A stretch of DNA of 64,000 nucleotides from the NCBI GenBank assembly GCA_023525975.1, contig CM042035.1:34687001-34751000 (forward strand). The letters are read 5' to 3'. A program made the position numbers and the translations under genes. The notes beneath the pieces are model-generated. The model had not been told where the DNA came from, ran no database searches, and saw only the letters and a program-made list of their open reading frames with translations. Every line of letters begins with the position of its first letter. Within the stretch, counting starts at the first letter, position 1. The DNA comes from Smallanthus sonchifolius (taxonomy: Eukaryota > Streptophyta > Magnoliopsida > Asterales > Asteraceae). Shown piece by piece: positions 32,683-43,444 of this stretch.

Positions 32683-32694
32683 TGGTATCAGAGC
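32683..32694 (+). other. copia-1 primer-binding site
   Basis: TGGTATCAGAGC two bases after the LTR end, the plant tRNA-iMet site. Confidence 0.93.
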
Positions 32695-33294
32695 TTATGC
32701 TCGTGATTCTTGGTGATTTTAGACGGTTTTGTATGCAAATTGACAAGAAATTCATCATCTTTGAAATTTTCATTTCCATGGAGTTTTCAAGCTTATTTTG
32801 CTTCTGATTTGGTGTTTTTGAAGTGGATTTTGAAGAAATTGATCCGATAGAAAGGTTCTAATTGAGAAAATACACAATCCTACGGTTTAATTTGGTCTAA
32901 TTCCTTCAAATCAGTGAATTATGAAGATTTTTGGTGAAATTGGGTTCGTGTTCTTGAGGTGAATCTGTTACTGAGTTTTGATTCTACGGAACCAAGCGAA
33001 CTTGCTGAATCTGTGTGCCGGCGAACTTAGCAGGCGAACTTGTCAAGTTCGCTTCTCCCAATTCAGGCGAACTTAATTTTCTTGGCGAACTTGCTGATTC
33101 AGTTGCAGGCGAACTTAGAGAGGCGAACTTAATAAGTTCGCTTAGTGAAGATCAGGTGAACTTAATAAGTTCTCTTGGGGTCAAGTTCGCTCAAGCAGTA
33201 TCAGGCAAACTTATCTAGTTCGCTAGTGTTCTAAAAAAAAAAAAAAACTCATTGGCGAAAATTTTTTTCCTGATATTTTCGTAAAAATTTCAAA
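32695..33294 (+). other. copia-1 leader with a second palindrome cluster
   Basis: 600 bp between primer site and gag start. From about 32995 to 33222 it repeats the LTR words AGGCGAACTT and AAGTTCGC seven or more times, as whole palindromes or halves, ending in an A-run at 33233-33246. A 67-codon frame at 33015-33218 arises from these repeats and is not a gene. Confidence 0.85.
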
Positions 33295-35312
33295 ATGTCA
33301 ATTTCATGTGATGATAATGAGATTGAAACTATGCCACCGAGACTTTTGTGCATATCAGATTACCGTATCTGGAAAGTCTGGTTCGAACAGTTCATATTAG
33401 TAACTGATGAATATTTTTGGAGACCAATAATAGAAGGATATGTGCATCCTACTTTTAACTTTCTAGAATTTAGTGATGTTCCTAAACCAGTGACAACTCT
33501 TACTAAAGTAGAAAAGCAGAAGTTGATCAAGAGATGAAAACGTGTGAAACTTTAACGATGTATTTACCAAAAGAAATCATTCATAGTCTCGGGAAGTGTC
33601 CTACTTCAAGAGATCTATGGGAAGCATTGAAGAAGAAGGGTGAAGCAACTTCTAAAGCGTTTGTGGTCTTGATCAAAAAAGTATTGGATAAGCATGGTGA
33701 TTCTCAAAGTGATTCTTCTGCAGAGTTCTGGTGAAAGTACTTAATCTACTGAGACTGATGTGATGAGTGAAGAAAGCTTTCAGCCAATTGAAGATGATAT
33801 GAGTGAAACAGAAATTGATACAGGGCCTGTCATTGTTGATCAAAAGGGTGTAGCTGATGATGACGTATTCTTGGCTCCTGGTGCATCTTCTTCAGAAGTA
33901 AAAGCTGAGGTAGTTTCTAACTCTGAAACATTTTTGTTCTAACTGTATTTCAGTGAAGGATAAAATGATGAGGGTTATGGATGACAACGTAAACCTCATT
34001 TGTGATATGAAATCCATACACACGGTAAATCAGAAATTAAAACATAATGAGCATGTGTGTGTTGAAAGGATAGAATCACTGAAGAGGGATATAAATTCTC
34101 TGACTTTGAAGATCAAAGAGCAGGCGTATCACCTGGATATGTCCTTTGTAGAAATTGAGAAAATAAATAATGATCTTGCTGAGAAAGATAAGGAACTAGC
34201 TGAATCTAAAGCAGAGGTGATCAGATTGCATAGAAAGTTAGAAAGCTTTGGAAATTCATCATTCTTATTAGAACATTATCATAATAATACTAAAGAGGGG
34301 AAGGGAACTAGTGGTATTGGTTATGTTCCTCCACCATTCAACGGAAATTATTCTGTTACACCTGAGATTATAAAAGATGAGGATTTAGATCCTAAGACTG
34401 TGTTGAAAGTGAATCCAGTCACAGGTGAAGATATGGTGTATTCTGATGAGAGTGATGATGAATATTTTAATGAAGCTAAGGTAGAGGGGATACCGAAAGA
34501 GGTTAAGAAAGAAGACTCAATGGTTTATTCTAATTCATCTGGAAATTATACATTTGGAAGTTCTTCCAATTCAAGGAGAGTTCCATATGTCAGAGATTAT
34601 AAAGACAAACGTACATGTTTTCATTGTAATGAGATGGGACATATTGTGGTGAACTGTCCTTACTAAAATAAAGGAAATAAGCATGTAGTTCCTGAGAAGA
34701 CGAAGCCAGAATCAAAACCTTTTGAGAAAAAAGTTTGTTCCGTCTCAAACTCCAAAAGAAGTTCATGTAAGAGAATCTTCTTCAAGTGCATCTTATCGTG
34801 TGAAGATTCCTTATATGAGAGAATATAGTGAGATGTGATCTTGCTTTTACTGTGGTCTTGTGGGTCACATTTGGATTGCTTGTCCTCACAACGCCTAAGG
34901 TAACCGACATGTTATTCCAGAAAAGGTAAGAACTCATGGTAAGCCTTATGTTAACCCATATGTGGTTAAACCTCATGATATACCAAAGGGTAATTCAAAA
35001 TCTGAGGTTAGGCTTTCTAGACCTCAAAGACGAAGGAGAAACAGAAGATTGAGAAAACTTTTAGAATAACAAGAGTTTTCACAATCTAAACATTTTTCTG
35101 ATGAACATGATTGTTCAAACACTTCTCATTTTAAGCAAAAAGACCTTAATGACCAGAAGTATGTTTGGAAATCTAAAGTTTCTGTTTCTGACTCATCGAA
35201 ACAATCTCCGAAAATCGATGAGAGATTCGATTATGAATGGAGTGAGGTTTATTATTTTGATACAGATGGACGACCCATGACTACAATGGCTTGGGTCCCA
35301 ATTTCAAATTAA
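33295..35312 (+). pseudogene. gag: copia-1 gag, decayed
   Basis: Starts at ATG 33295. Successive frames give the copia Gag domain (YRIWKVWFEQFILVTDEYFW; TCETLTMYLPKEIIHSLG; SRDLWEALKKKGEATSKAF), an acidic linker, a coiled coil at 33953-34250 (ERIESLKRDINSLTLKIKEQ), an acidic linker (NPVTGEDMVYSDESDDEYFN) and two CCHC knuckles, CFHCNEMGHIVVNC and CFYCGLVGHIWIAC. Basic sequence with RLSRPQRRRRNR-like wording follows and the frame ends TTMAWVPISN at 35312, as in copia-2. At least four stops or shifts. Confidence 0.85.
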
Positions 35313-35460
35313 TGTTTCTTGTTAGTTATGCAGGATTTACCAAGAAGGACTATTAATACCATTTTAGTTGTTTATAGTGGTGGTTCTAAGCACATGACAG
35401 GGAATGACATCTGCAAGAGTAATGAGTTGTTGATAACTGAGAATCTATTTGTTTCAACGA
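35313..35460 (+). pseudogene. pro: copia-1 protease start, truncated
   Basis: About 50 codons retain VVYSGGSKHMTGNDIC where an active protease would have a D-S-G triad; the catalytic Asp is lost. Similarity to pol ends near 35460, the left edge of the deletion that removed the rest of pol. Confidence 0.7.
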
Positions 35461-37280
35461 CTTGATGCTCAAGGGAGAGAATATGTCACACACAATGTTT
35501 TGGAAAGAGTTTTACAAAGTCCAAATGATAACCTAAAACTTAGGATGACGATGGTCAACATAAAGTCATTGATGCAACCATTTGACTAGTTAAGAGGGAG
35601 TCTACAGGACAGGGGGAGTACAGAACTGTGTTGACAAAGGCAAAGGCATTCAATTACTTTACATCGGTTTGAGTTTTTAATCGATTGAATTGCTTAATCT
35701 TGAGTAACCAAGTAAAATGTTTTCATGGAAGGTTTATTTTCGTTTGTTTTATTTTTCTTTGAAAAAGCCAAACAAATTGAAAAAGATAAAATCGACATTA
35801 TTTGAAGTTAAAGAAGAGATGATAGTACATCAGTAGATGTTCTTTCACACATGACCTTAGATTGACTGGTTGGTGCTTTATGTTAATATATCTGAATTAT
35901 ATGTTTTGATCTAAACATCAGAGACTACAGAAATAGGAAATGATAGTGTTGTGTATGCATATAATTTGAATTGTCAGTAGACTAAAAGCGTCACTAAACC
36001 ATTAGTAGTGTGAAAACATAATTTCATATGTTACAACTGTGAATTGAACCCATTTTATGTCTGGGTGTGTGTGTTAAAAGATCACTATCAGATAAAGAAT
36101 ATTAGCTTTTTAATAAAGATTTTCCTATGAGATCAGTTTTGAGTTATGTCCTTAGCACTATTCATTCGATTTGCTTCAGTGCCCATGTCCCAAAAAGCAT
36201 GCAATTTGAAGTATAATCAAGATATGTACTTGACAACATCTGTCAAACATATACTAGCCCTTGGATCATATTGATAAATCATCTTTACTGCTTCCATTGA
36301 ATTCATAATCCAGATAACAGTTGGATCCATGTACCTGAATCTTATGATTCCACATATATAAGCCAAAACATTGAATCATTCGATTCTGAATCTCATTGAT
36401 TCCTATACAATCCAATTTGGATTCTGTTATTCATGTGCTAAGTGATGTCTCCTCATTCTGAAAATTTGGATAATCTTTAGTAAAATCTCATATTTCTTGA
36501 AGATAATGCATTTACTTTCTGTTGGCATAGTAGTGGGGGTAGACGTTGTATTTCATACTTAAATGGTACCTTAACTCACAATAAAGTGGGAATGAGATGC
36601 TTTAGTTTCAAATCTTATAATATGGACAATTTGAATTTGTGAGTCATAGCATGATCCTATTTTCTTTGAATGTTTATCGCGTATCATAACATACAATATG
36701 AAAGTCTTGACAAGATAGAGTGTGATAATCATGAAAGATATTGGTTTGATTGGTCAAGGCTTGAAAGAATGACATAGGATACCATTTGATATTATATGGA
36801 TTTTATATCCAAGATGTGTGATTGATATCTCATATATACTGATATGATCTTCTTACTCGTGATGTTCGACCAAAAAGATGTGATTTTGCATTTTACATTT
36901 CAGTTTATATAGAAAAAAACCAAAAAGATTTTGTGTTTCTTATGTTTGAAAAATCAAAAAGATTTTATTTTTCCAGCTTCCATGGAAATCTTAATTGTTG
37001 GTTATTCTTGGTTGTTCTCCTTTGTAAAAAACTGAATATTGCAGATAGAAGTTGACAAAGGGGTCCTTCTCCAAAGTTTTCTTCTAGAAATAAAGAGAGT
37101 GTGAAGATGAACAAGACGAAGACTACAGTGTGTTTGATGATATTTGAAGACGGATGACAATCTTCTAAAGCTAATGTCAAGGGGGAGTCTGTTGGAGCAT
37201 ATTCTGGTGACAACGAGCTTGAAGATATTATGTCTTAGTCTTAGAGTCTTTGACTTGTAATTGATAGAATTGTTAGCAAC
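35461..37280 (+). other. copia-1 non-coding interior, related to the post-pol region of copia-2
   Basis: No ORF. From about 35800 to 36240 words such as GATGATAGTACATCAGT, TCTGGGTGTGTGTGT, TATCAGATAAAGAATAT and ACTG/CAGTGCCCATGTCCCAAAAA occur in the same order as in the reverse complement of 48800-49260 in copia-2, where they lie between pol and the third ORF. Sequence after 36900 is not clearly matched. The third ORF itself is absent. Confidence 0.7.
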
Positions 37281-37295
37281 AGTTAAAGGGGAGTC
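37181..37295 (+). repeat. Two polypurine tracts in copia-1
   Basis: GTCAAGGGGGAGTC followed by TGTTGGAGCATATT (37181-37208) lies 100 bp upstream of the working tract AGTTAAAGGGGAGTC followed by the LTR start TGTTAGGACATG (37281-37296). The inner copy resembles the tract of copia-2 (TGTCAAGGTGGAGTC). Confidence 0.8.
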
Positions 37296-37717
37296 TGTTA
37301 GGACATGTTTTGTAACTGTTGATAAAATTCTGTATAAGTTCTTAGAGAGGGGAACTTGGCATCTTTAGGAGCGAACTTGTTAAGTTCGCCTAGCCTATTA
37401 CAGGTGAACTTAATAAGTTCGCCTAAGCATCTTTGAGGCGAACTTGTTAAGTTCGCCTATAGCAGGTATTGTGTCTATAAATAGGAGTTTACAGTTTCAG
37501 TGTAGAACAGCAGAGTAGAGTTGAACAGAAGTGAATGAATTGTCTGATTGAGTCTGTAAACTCTATGATTGTTGGAATACAAGCTTGAATGTTATTTACG
37601 TGATTGTTTCTATTGTCTTTTGTGTATACAATTGTTCATTTGGTTGGATTCCGCACTCCGCGTTAACAATACGTCTTATCACGAGAACGATCCGTAGAAG
37701 AGCCATGTGGACCTACA
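37296..37717 (+). mobile_element. copia-1 3' LTR
   Basis: 422 bp, same ends as the 5' LTR. The palindrome cluster (37335-37458) differs: the first unit is reduced to a half site and another complete unit (GCGAACTTGTTAAGTTCGC at 37439-37457) is present, so the units have changed since integration. Confidence 0.93.
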
Positions 37718-38858
37718 GTATCGAGTACGATCTATAGAGGAGTCAAGTGGACCTACACTATCGTATAAGTAGTATAGTTTTAGGCAAGAACTGAGTATCG
37801 ATCCGTGAACACGATAGCTCCTGATAATAAACCTTTGTCACTGTCTAGCCGATCAAAGTAGAAGAGTTGATATTTTTTTTATTTTTAAACTAAAATAACT
37901 AACAATTTAACTAATCAAAGAATGAAGGAAAAGATGAAGAAAAACAATCAAGGGAAGATATCACTTGGACTTTGAATCGACTTAGTAACACAATAACAAC
38001 AAGTACAAACTCATGATGAGATCATTTTCTATACATGGTACATGGAGGTAGACTAGGCTCCCGTCAAGGCTATCTAATCATATAACTCTTCGGAAAGCTA
38101 GAACTATAAACACACAATAGCCACCTAAAGTTATGCAATGAAGAACCAATGATACAATTATGTCAAGATTTAAGATGAACAAGATTCCTGTCAGGGTTAT
38201 CAAATTCCACAAATCTTTGGAAAGTTAGCACGATAAACACATGGTAGACAAAGCTATGACCAATCTTCAACTCATGAACATCATATCACGATTACAAAAC
38301 CAATAAGTTCACGCTAATAAACCAAAGAATTTCATAACCAATGACATGAGAAATTTATAACATACACCACGGTTTTCTCAAACATAAGCATAAGGATGCA
38401 CATTTGTCCAATCTTACTAGATAATCAACCTTCATACACCATTCCTAATCGAATGCCACAAAAATACATACAAGATATGCAAATATGTGAATAAATGCTA
38501 TAACACATATGGTTTTCCAACATAATATGGGTACAACACCCACAAGGTTAACTAAATCATCAAAGTAGAGCAAATACACACATTCATTGAAGAGTAATCA
38601 AGCATCATCATGAAATGAACATAATCAACACCAATAGTTGTGCACAAGTTGTTAAAACATTCTAAGTTTCATCTAATCCAAGTGATAAAACGAGTTTAGC
38701 TCATGGGGCTTACAAACACCACAACCAAACTTAAGAAAATGGATGAAAACATGAGAGATCTAGTAATCAAACAAAGAAAATGAGAAGAGGTTGGTTGTGT
38801 GAGGTTGAATCTTCCTTGAAAGTGTTAGATATTCAATCTTGGCCTTCAATCTTGCAAG
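37718..38858 (-). mobile_element. Athila/Tat-type LTR, left segment
   Basis: After the relic copia end (to 37757) the sequence CTATCGTATAAGTAGTATAG..GAGTATCGATCC is of the kind found near the U5 end of Athila/Tat LTRs, in the same orientation as 2303-3000. Non-coding and AT-rich. It is interrupted at 38858 by a solo gypsy LTR. No primer site is visible, the terminal U5 part being lost. Confidence 0.6.
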
Positions 38859-41633
38859 TGTGACAACTCGACCTTTCAGGTTAACTCAGTTAACAAATCC
38901 AGTTAAAAATCCAATTAAATACTAACTCAGTTAACCTAATCTTAACCTCAGGGATTATTCCTGTCAAATATTTAATCTCAAACTGTAAGGACTAATCCTG
39001 CCAAGTCCTAAGACTTAGATGGTTGACTCTCAAAGTCAAAGTCAAACTCAAATTAGTCATGTTGACTTTCTGAAAGTCAAAATCGCATACCATAATCAAA
39101 TTCAGTTGAAACCGTAACTAATCTTCGCGATCATTGCCATTAACACCCGCCTTTAACTCGTTTAAACTCCATCATTGCTGAATTAATCCGATTAATGGCG
39201 AGTTATGTTGAAACCGTCGACCCTCCCGTCGATCCTTATCAAAATCACACAATTCGGTTACCATTCTCACAATTGATCGTTGTATCATCTCAAACAAACT
39301 TCTGTCAAGCTTCTACGCGTACCAATTCAGTCGGAGGAGTGACCGGAGATACAAAGAACCAAAGCCGTCGACGTCGGAGCACAATTTAGTCGAGAACCCT
39401 TAATTCGACGTCATATCTGGTAATTGCTTATACCTATAGATTCGTTTCAGTCCCTAAATTAAAAGCCCCATGATTAATTGGGCTTAAATTATCGGAATCA
39501 TCGTGATCCGATACCTAGGGTTCATATGAAAAACGATTTGGGGCTTTTGATCCTAGACACGTTTTTAATTCAATTGAATCATACCATTAACTTCGAAATT
39601 TCCAGTATAATAAAAACCCCATATCAATTGATTCAATCATCATCGAATTTTTCATAATCCGAATTCTAGGGTTCATACGAACTCAGTTTAATCGAAACCC
39701 AATTCTAACCCTGTTTGAATACAATTAATCCACATCTCTAGACTCGTAATCACCTTTTTATTAATAGCCCTATGAATCCAACACCTTCCATTATCAGAAT
39801 CGATCAAATAGATTTCCTTGTCCATATCTAGGGTTTCGGTAACTGAATCTGTAATTAAACGACCTTAGACTCGATGTTTTTCAAATTAAACTCACCCACA
39901 GGACCGAAAACCTTTGATTAACAAAACCCCTATGCTTTCAAATCCGATCGTGGTCCAAATAGTGGGTTAAGGGGCTGGTTTGGCTCGGCGTGCGTGGGGG
40001 AAGAAGAACCCACGGGAATTGTTGATTAAAACCAATTCTGATCGGGTTCTGTTGCGATAGCCTAGCGGCCGGGAATGGTTAGAGCTGTGTGCGCGTGTGG
40101 GAGAGACCCGGGTTCGAGACCGGGCTCCCACATTTTATTTTTTAGGCATTTTTGATTATATCTAATTATTAAAAATCAAACTCTATATTATTATAATATT
40201 ATATTAATGTGTTTTAGCCTGGGAAACGACCCGTAGGCTCGAGTTTAATTTATTAATCCATTCTATTATTTTTCCACTCTTATAAATAATATATTTATGT
40301 TATTATCGAATAAAAATAATATATTTATATTATTTGCAAACCGTAACTTCTATTATTAAATAATATATATTTTTATATTATTTCGTCTCGTTTATTGATC
40401 TCATGTAACGTTTCAAACTAATTAATAATATAATTATTTATATTATTTACTCACGTTTATAATCTCGAATAAAAAATAATATATTTATTATTTTATCACA
40501 CAAATGACTATTTAGTTAATCCTTCGAACCTAAAAACAATATATTAAATTATATTATTTTCCTAACATTTGTAAACGACTCAAACGTACGAACTTATTTA
40601 TTTATCTATTTAATATTATTCGTTATTAACGTTCGACACGTAACAAATTGATTTTAATTATTATATTAAGGAATCTATTTTCCCGTGGACACGTTCGTTT
40701 ACTTTTAATCATTAGAGCGTTTCTTTAGGACGTTCAATCTTCCGTGTTGTCGTCACAAATCCCATATGTCCCTAACTTATGTGTTATAATTATAGGGCAT
40801 ACGTAAGCCGTGCAGGCAAACACTTGAGATTCTAAATCTCATACTTGTGTGATACTACCTACTACGCAACGCAGGTGAGTTTCACGGCCCCTTTTACTGT
40901 TTTTATTTGGGGGAGAAAACATGTCACAATCCTTTTTGGTTTATTGTAATTCATATGATATCATTGTTGAGGCTAAGCGTAACACACTATCATGAAAAGT
41001 CCTCACACACATCGGACCGTTAATATGGTAAGAACGAGGTAATTTTGGTAGTACTACTGGGTTTGACAAACCCCACCCGTGTTAGTCGCGCTAACTCGAT
41101 TGGAGGTCGAACGAGTGTTATATTGACCTTAACACATTAGTCAGAGTTGATAGATCTGGCTGGAGGCAAACAAACAAGCACACTGTCAGTTTCGGTTGCG
41201 AGCGCTTTAGCAAAACATGAATATAGGCATGCAACCTATTGATATGCATATTGAATGTACATAATCCGCAAATGCTTTTATTTGAAATGATTGAAACCTG
41301 TGAACTCACCAACCTAGTGTTGACTCGTTTTCTTACATGTTTTCTCAGGTTGGCACTCAGGATCACGTTAAGTCATGCATGTGTCTTGGACTCCAATTGA
41401 AATAATTATCTATTGAAATATATTTATGTTTTGTTTGTAATTGGACTTGGGCGCGTTGTTTTGCGCATTTACTTTCGTTTAACGCTTCCGCATATACACT
41501 CTGAACCTTGATCTTTTATGTTATTACATTTCAAGTCCCATATAGTGTCGTTTGAAGTAACTGATGTCTGAGATCCTGGTTTGTCACATTCCAAAACGGT
41601 AAAACTCCGTTAGTGGAATTTGGGGGTGTGACC
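38859..41633 (+). mobile_element. Solo LTR of the gypsy-1 family
   Basis: 2,775 bp beginning TGTGACAACTCG and ending GGGGGTGTGACC, with target duplication GCAAG on both sides (38854-38858 and 41634-41638). Sequence reads as the reverse complement of 3001-6406. It preserves a full tRNA-like module and lacks the copia insertion, so it is the best reference for this LTR. No coding sequence; the frames at 39195-39389 and 41118-41366 are incidental. Confidence 0.92.
40050..40143 (+). promoter_or_regulatory. tRNA-like A-box/B-box module in the solo LTR
   Basis: TAGCCTAGCGG at 40058-40068 fits the A-box pattern, GGTTAGAGC follows (40078-40086), and GGTTCGAGACC at 40111-40121 fits the B-box, 53 bp downstream. 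CCCGG/CCGGG arms around the B-box imitate a T-arm and GGGAG/CTCCC forms an outer stem. A run of six T lies at 40138-40143. The 5' and 3' ends do not pair as an acceptor stem, so this is not an ordinary tRNA gene. Confidence 0.55.
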
Positions 41634-42047
41634 GCAAGATCTGCCCAAAAATCTCCAAAATGGGTTGGGAGAACTAGGGTTTGGTGTAAAAGGTGGAATC
41701 GATCAAATGAGGGTGAATTTGGGATAAGAAGTGAAATTTGCGTCTACACATGGCCATGTCCGAAAGTGACATGCCCATATGGGCCATCTGATCAATAATC
41801 TTGCAGTGTTCTTAGCAACGTTGGCTCACATGGCCATGTCAGAATTTGACATGGCCATGTTCTAAATTTTCCTTTTTCGAGATCTTTTTCAAGTATTGAG
41901 TTTTTCACCAAAAATCACCACGTTCCCACCGGGAGCTGCAATATTCAAATTAAGCACAAATAAGTGTCTGAACCAAATAATTTGCAACCAAAAACAATCA
42001 AAATGAGGGGATATATGCATTATTTACATGTGTAATTATTAACATAT
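41634..42047 (-). mobile_element. Athila/Tat-type LTR, right segment, with palindromes
   Basis: Continues 37718-38858: CTTGCAAG at the left joins ATCTGCCC here. At 41748-41866 CATGGCCATG occurs three times, with a further GGGCCAT variant. The right limit, near 42047, is set by the start of similarity to the other Athila-like LTR. Confidence 0.6.
41748..41866. repeat. ACATGGCCATGT palindrome cluster
   Basis: CACATGGCCATGTC (41748-41761), ACATGCCCATATGGGCCAT (41770-41788), CACATGGCCATGTC (41829-41842) and ACATGGCCATGT (41850-41861). The third and fourth units are perfect palindromes over 12 bp. Confidence 0.85.
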
Positions 42048-42049
42048 CA

Positions 42050-42817
42050 AAAGGTTGAATCTTTGATCCCGGGTGCGTTAGATTTAGCGATTTCGGTTCC
42101 AAAGCTTGAACCTTTATCTTTGCTTCTTGTGTTCGAACCATGATTGTGTTGAATTCTTCTGTTTTTGATGTTTTGAGCATTATTCTTGGCTAAAACTCTT
42201 ATAATGCCTAGGTTACATGATGAATATTTGCTAAAGTTTCGGTTTTTATCGGTTTTTGGATTCAATTGATGATTTAATGATTGTTTAACCAATCTTTGGA
42301 TGATTATTATGATGTTATAGCATGTGTTAGTTCTGATTTGTGTTTGATTATAATTTTGTGTATTGATTTTGGATGTCTTCCAGTTGATTAGCGTATCCAG
42401 GTCATAGATCTTAGGGTTTATGATTGTTGTGTGGTTTGCTGACATAGTAACCATAGGAGTTGTGATTGAGTCTAGATCAGATCTACGTATGTATCCTAGT
42501 TCAATACCCGAGAGGTGAGAAATAGTTGTCTAGTCTTCGTCATTAGGAATCCGAGTGTCAGCTGTCTAAGAGGAAGTTGGTATTAGGTGTCTAGTGATTG
42601 TTGCTAGTTCATGTTATATTTGTTATCCTAAGATTACCCCATGCATTCCTTAAATATATTGTGGATAGTGAGAAAGAGAGGTAATATGTCTAATCGGGTA
42701 CTTTGTGTTGGAAATACCCGAGAGGTGATCCAACCATCTGGTGAGTTTAGTACACTTTAGGTTCCTTAGTTGGTGACACCCCAAGAGTGATTAAGGATCC
42801 ACTAGGTTGTCTTTAGT
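42050..42817 (+). mobile_element. Athila-like LTR fragment (uninterrupted copy of the gypsy-1 target)
   Basis: Matches the reverse complement of the Athila-like LTR that hosts gypsy-1. Across the insertion point it reads CTAGACAACTATTTCTCACC on the minus strand (42512-42531), with a single TTCTC, as expected for an empty site. It is cut off at 42817 by gypsy-2. ORFs at 41998-42454 are incidental. Confidence 0.85.
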
Positions 42818-43013
42818 TATCACACCCGAAACATAGGACAGTCATCTACCAGAGTAGTACCTCCAACAGATATGTTCCCATGTAAGAGCGACGGGTCTAG
42901 GAGAGATTTATACACCTCTCTTTCCTAGACAAAACATTCCATTTGTCAGATAACTACATACCGGTTGAAGGTACTACTCTGGTAGATGATTGTCCTATGT
43001 TACGGGTGTGACA
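42818..43013. repeat. Inverted U5 repeat at the gypsy-2 border
   Basis: Arms 42818-42864 and 42968-43013 (about 46 bp, roughly 42 matches) flank a 103-bp loop that contains AGGAGAG/CTCTCTTTCCT self-complementarity (42899-42926). The outer arm ends at the junction with the Athila-like LTR. Confidence 0.9.
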
Positions 43014-43276
43014 AGTTGGTATCAGAGCCGCAGTTTAAGAGATTTAGATACTAATTGGAAAGATTAATATCTAGACTTAAACTGAGAGCTTTGAAATTAG
43101 CTGTAATGCCAATAGGATGTAAGTTGAGATGTTGGTTATCAGTATGAATATAACAGGAGATGTCGAGAAAATAGATATTAAGTACATTATTGGCCAAATG
43201 TGTTTAATTCCTGATTTTCTGGATCATAACCGGTTATACGAATTTTGATGTCGTACATATGTGTGTATATGTAACA

Positions 43277-43444
43277 ATGGTTGGACGAGGAAGAGGAAAA
43301 GGTAGAGGTAGAGGAAGAGGTCGAACTCCAGTTACTAGAAGCCGTAGGCAGGCGAAAATTAACACTGATACTAACAACCATCACGAAACAAATGAGAATA
43401 ACAATAATGATGGTCCTCATGCTGAAGAAGTAGTCATGTCTGAA
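43277..43444 (+). pseudogene. gag: gypsy-2 gag N-terminus, truncated by copia-2
   Basis: From ATG 43277 the product begins MVGRGRGKGRGRGRGRTPV, a basic Gly/Arg-repeat start typical of chromovirus Gag, then an Asn/Glu-rich stretch. It is cut after about 56 codons; any continuation into the copia LTR is not native. Confidence 0.7.

Larger units (their letters stand above)
32263..37717 (+). mobile_element. copia-1: copia element lacking pol
   Basis: 5,455 bp, LTRs of 418 and 422 bp, target duplication GTATC (32258-32262 and 37718-37722), tRNA-iMet type primer site at 32683 and a polypurine tract at 37281-37295. The interior holds a leader, a decayed gag, about 150 bp of protease start, and about 1.8 kb of non-coding sequence that matches the region downstream of pol in copia-2. 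RT, integrase and RNase H are absent, so any past mobility would have depended on relatives. Confidence 0.92.
42818..43444 (+). mobile_element. gypsy-2: 5' end of a gypsy element with inverted U5 cap
   Basis: The left border (42818) reads TATCACACCCG, the reverse complement of the U5 terminus CGGGTGTGACA found at 43003-43013. Only 196 bp of LTR lie before the primer site TGGTATCAGAGC (43017-43028); the rest of the 5' LTR is absent. A leader and the start of gag follow until copia-2 interrupts at 43445. The remainder should lie right of the window. Confidence 0.85.

Noticed and set aside
32995..33222. 67-codon ORF in the copia-1 leader (33015-33218)
   Set aside because: It is made of translated GCGAACTT repeats and overlaps the palindrome cluster; no counterpart elsewhere.
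39195..39389. Possible host exon within the solo LTR
   Set aside because: It lies wholly inside an LTR with target duplications and has no splice or domain evidence.
40050..40143. A genuine tRNA gene
   Set aside because: A- and B-box and a T-arm-like hairpin exist, but the ends do not form an acceptor stem and no anticodon arm can be placed; listed only as a tRNA-like module.
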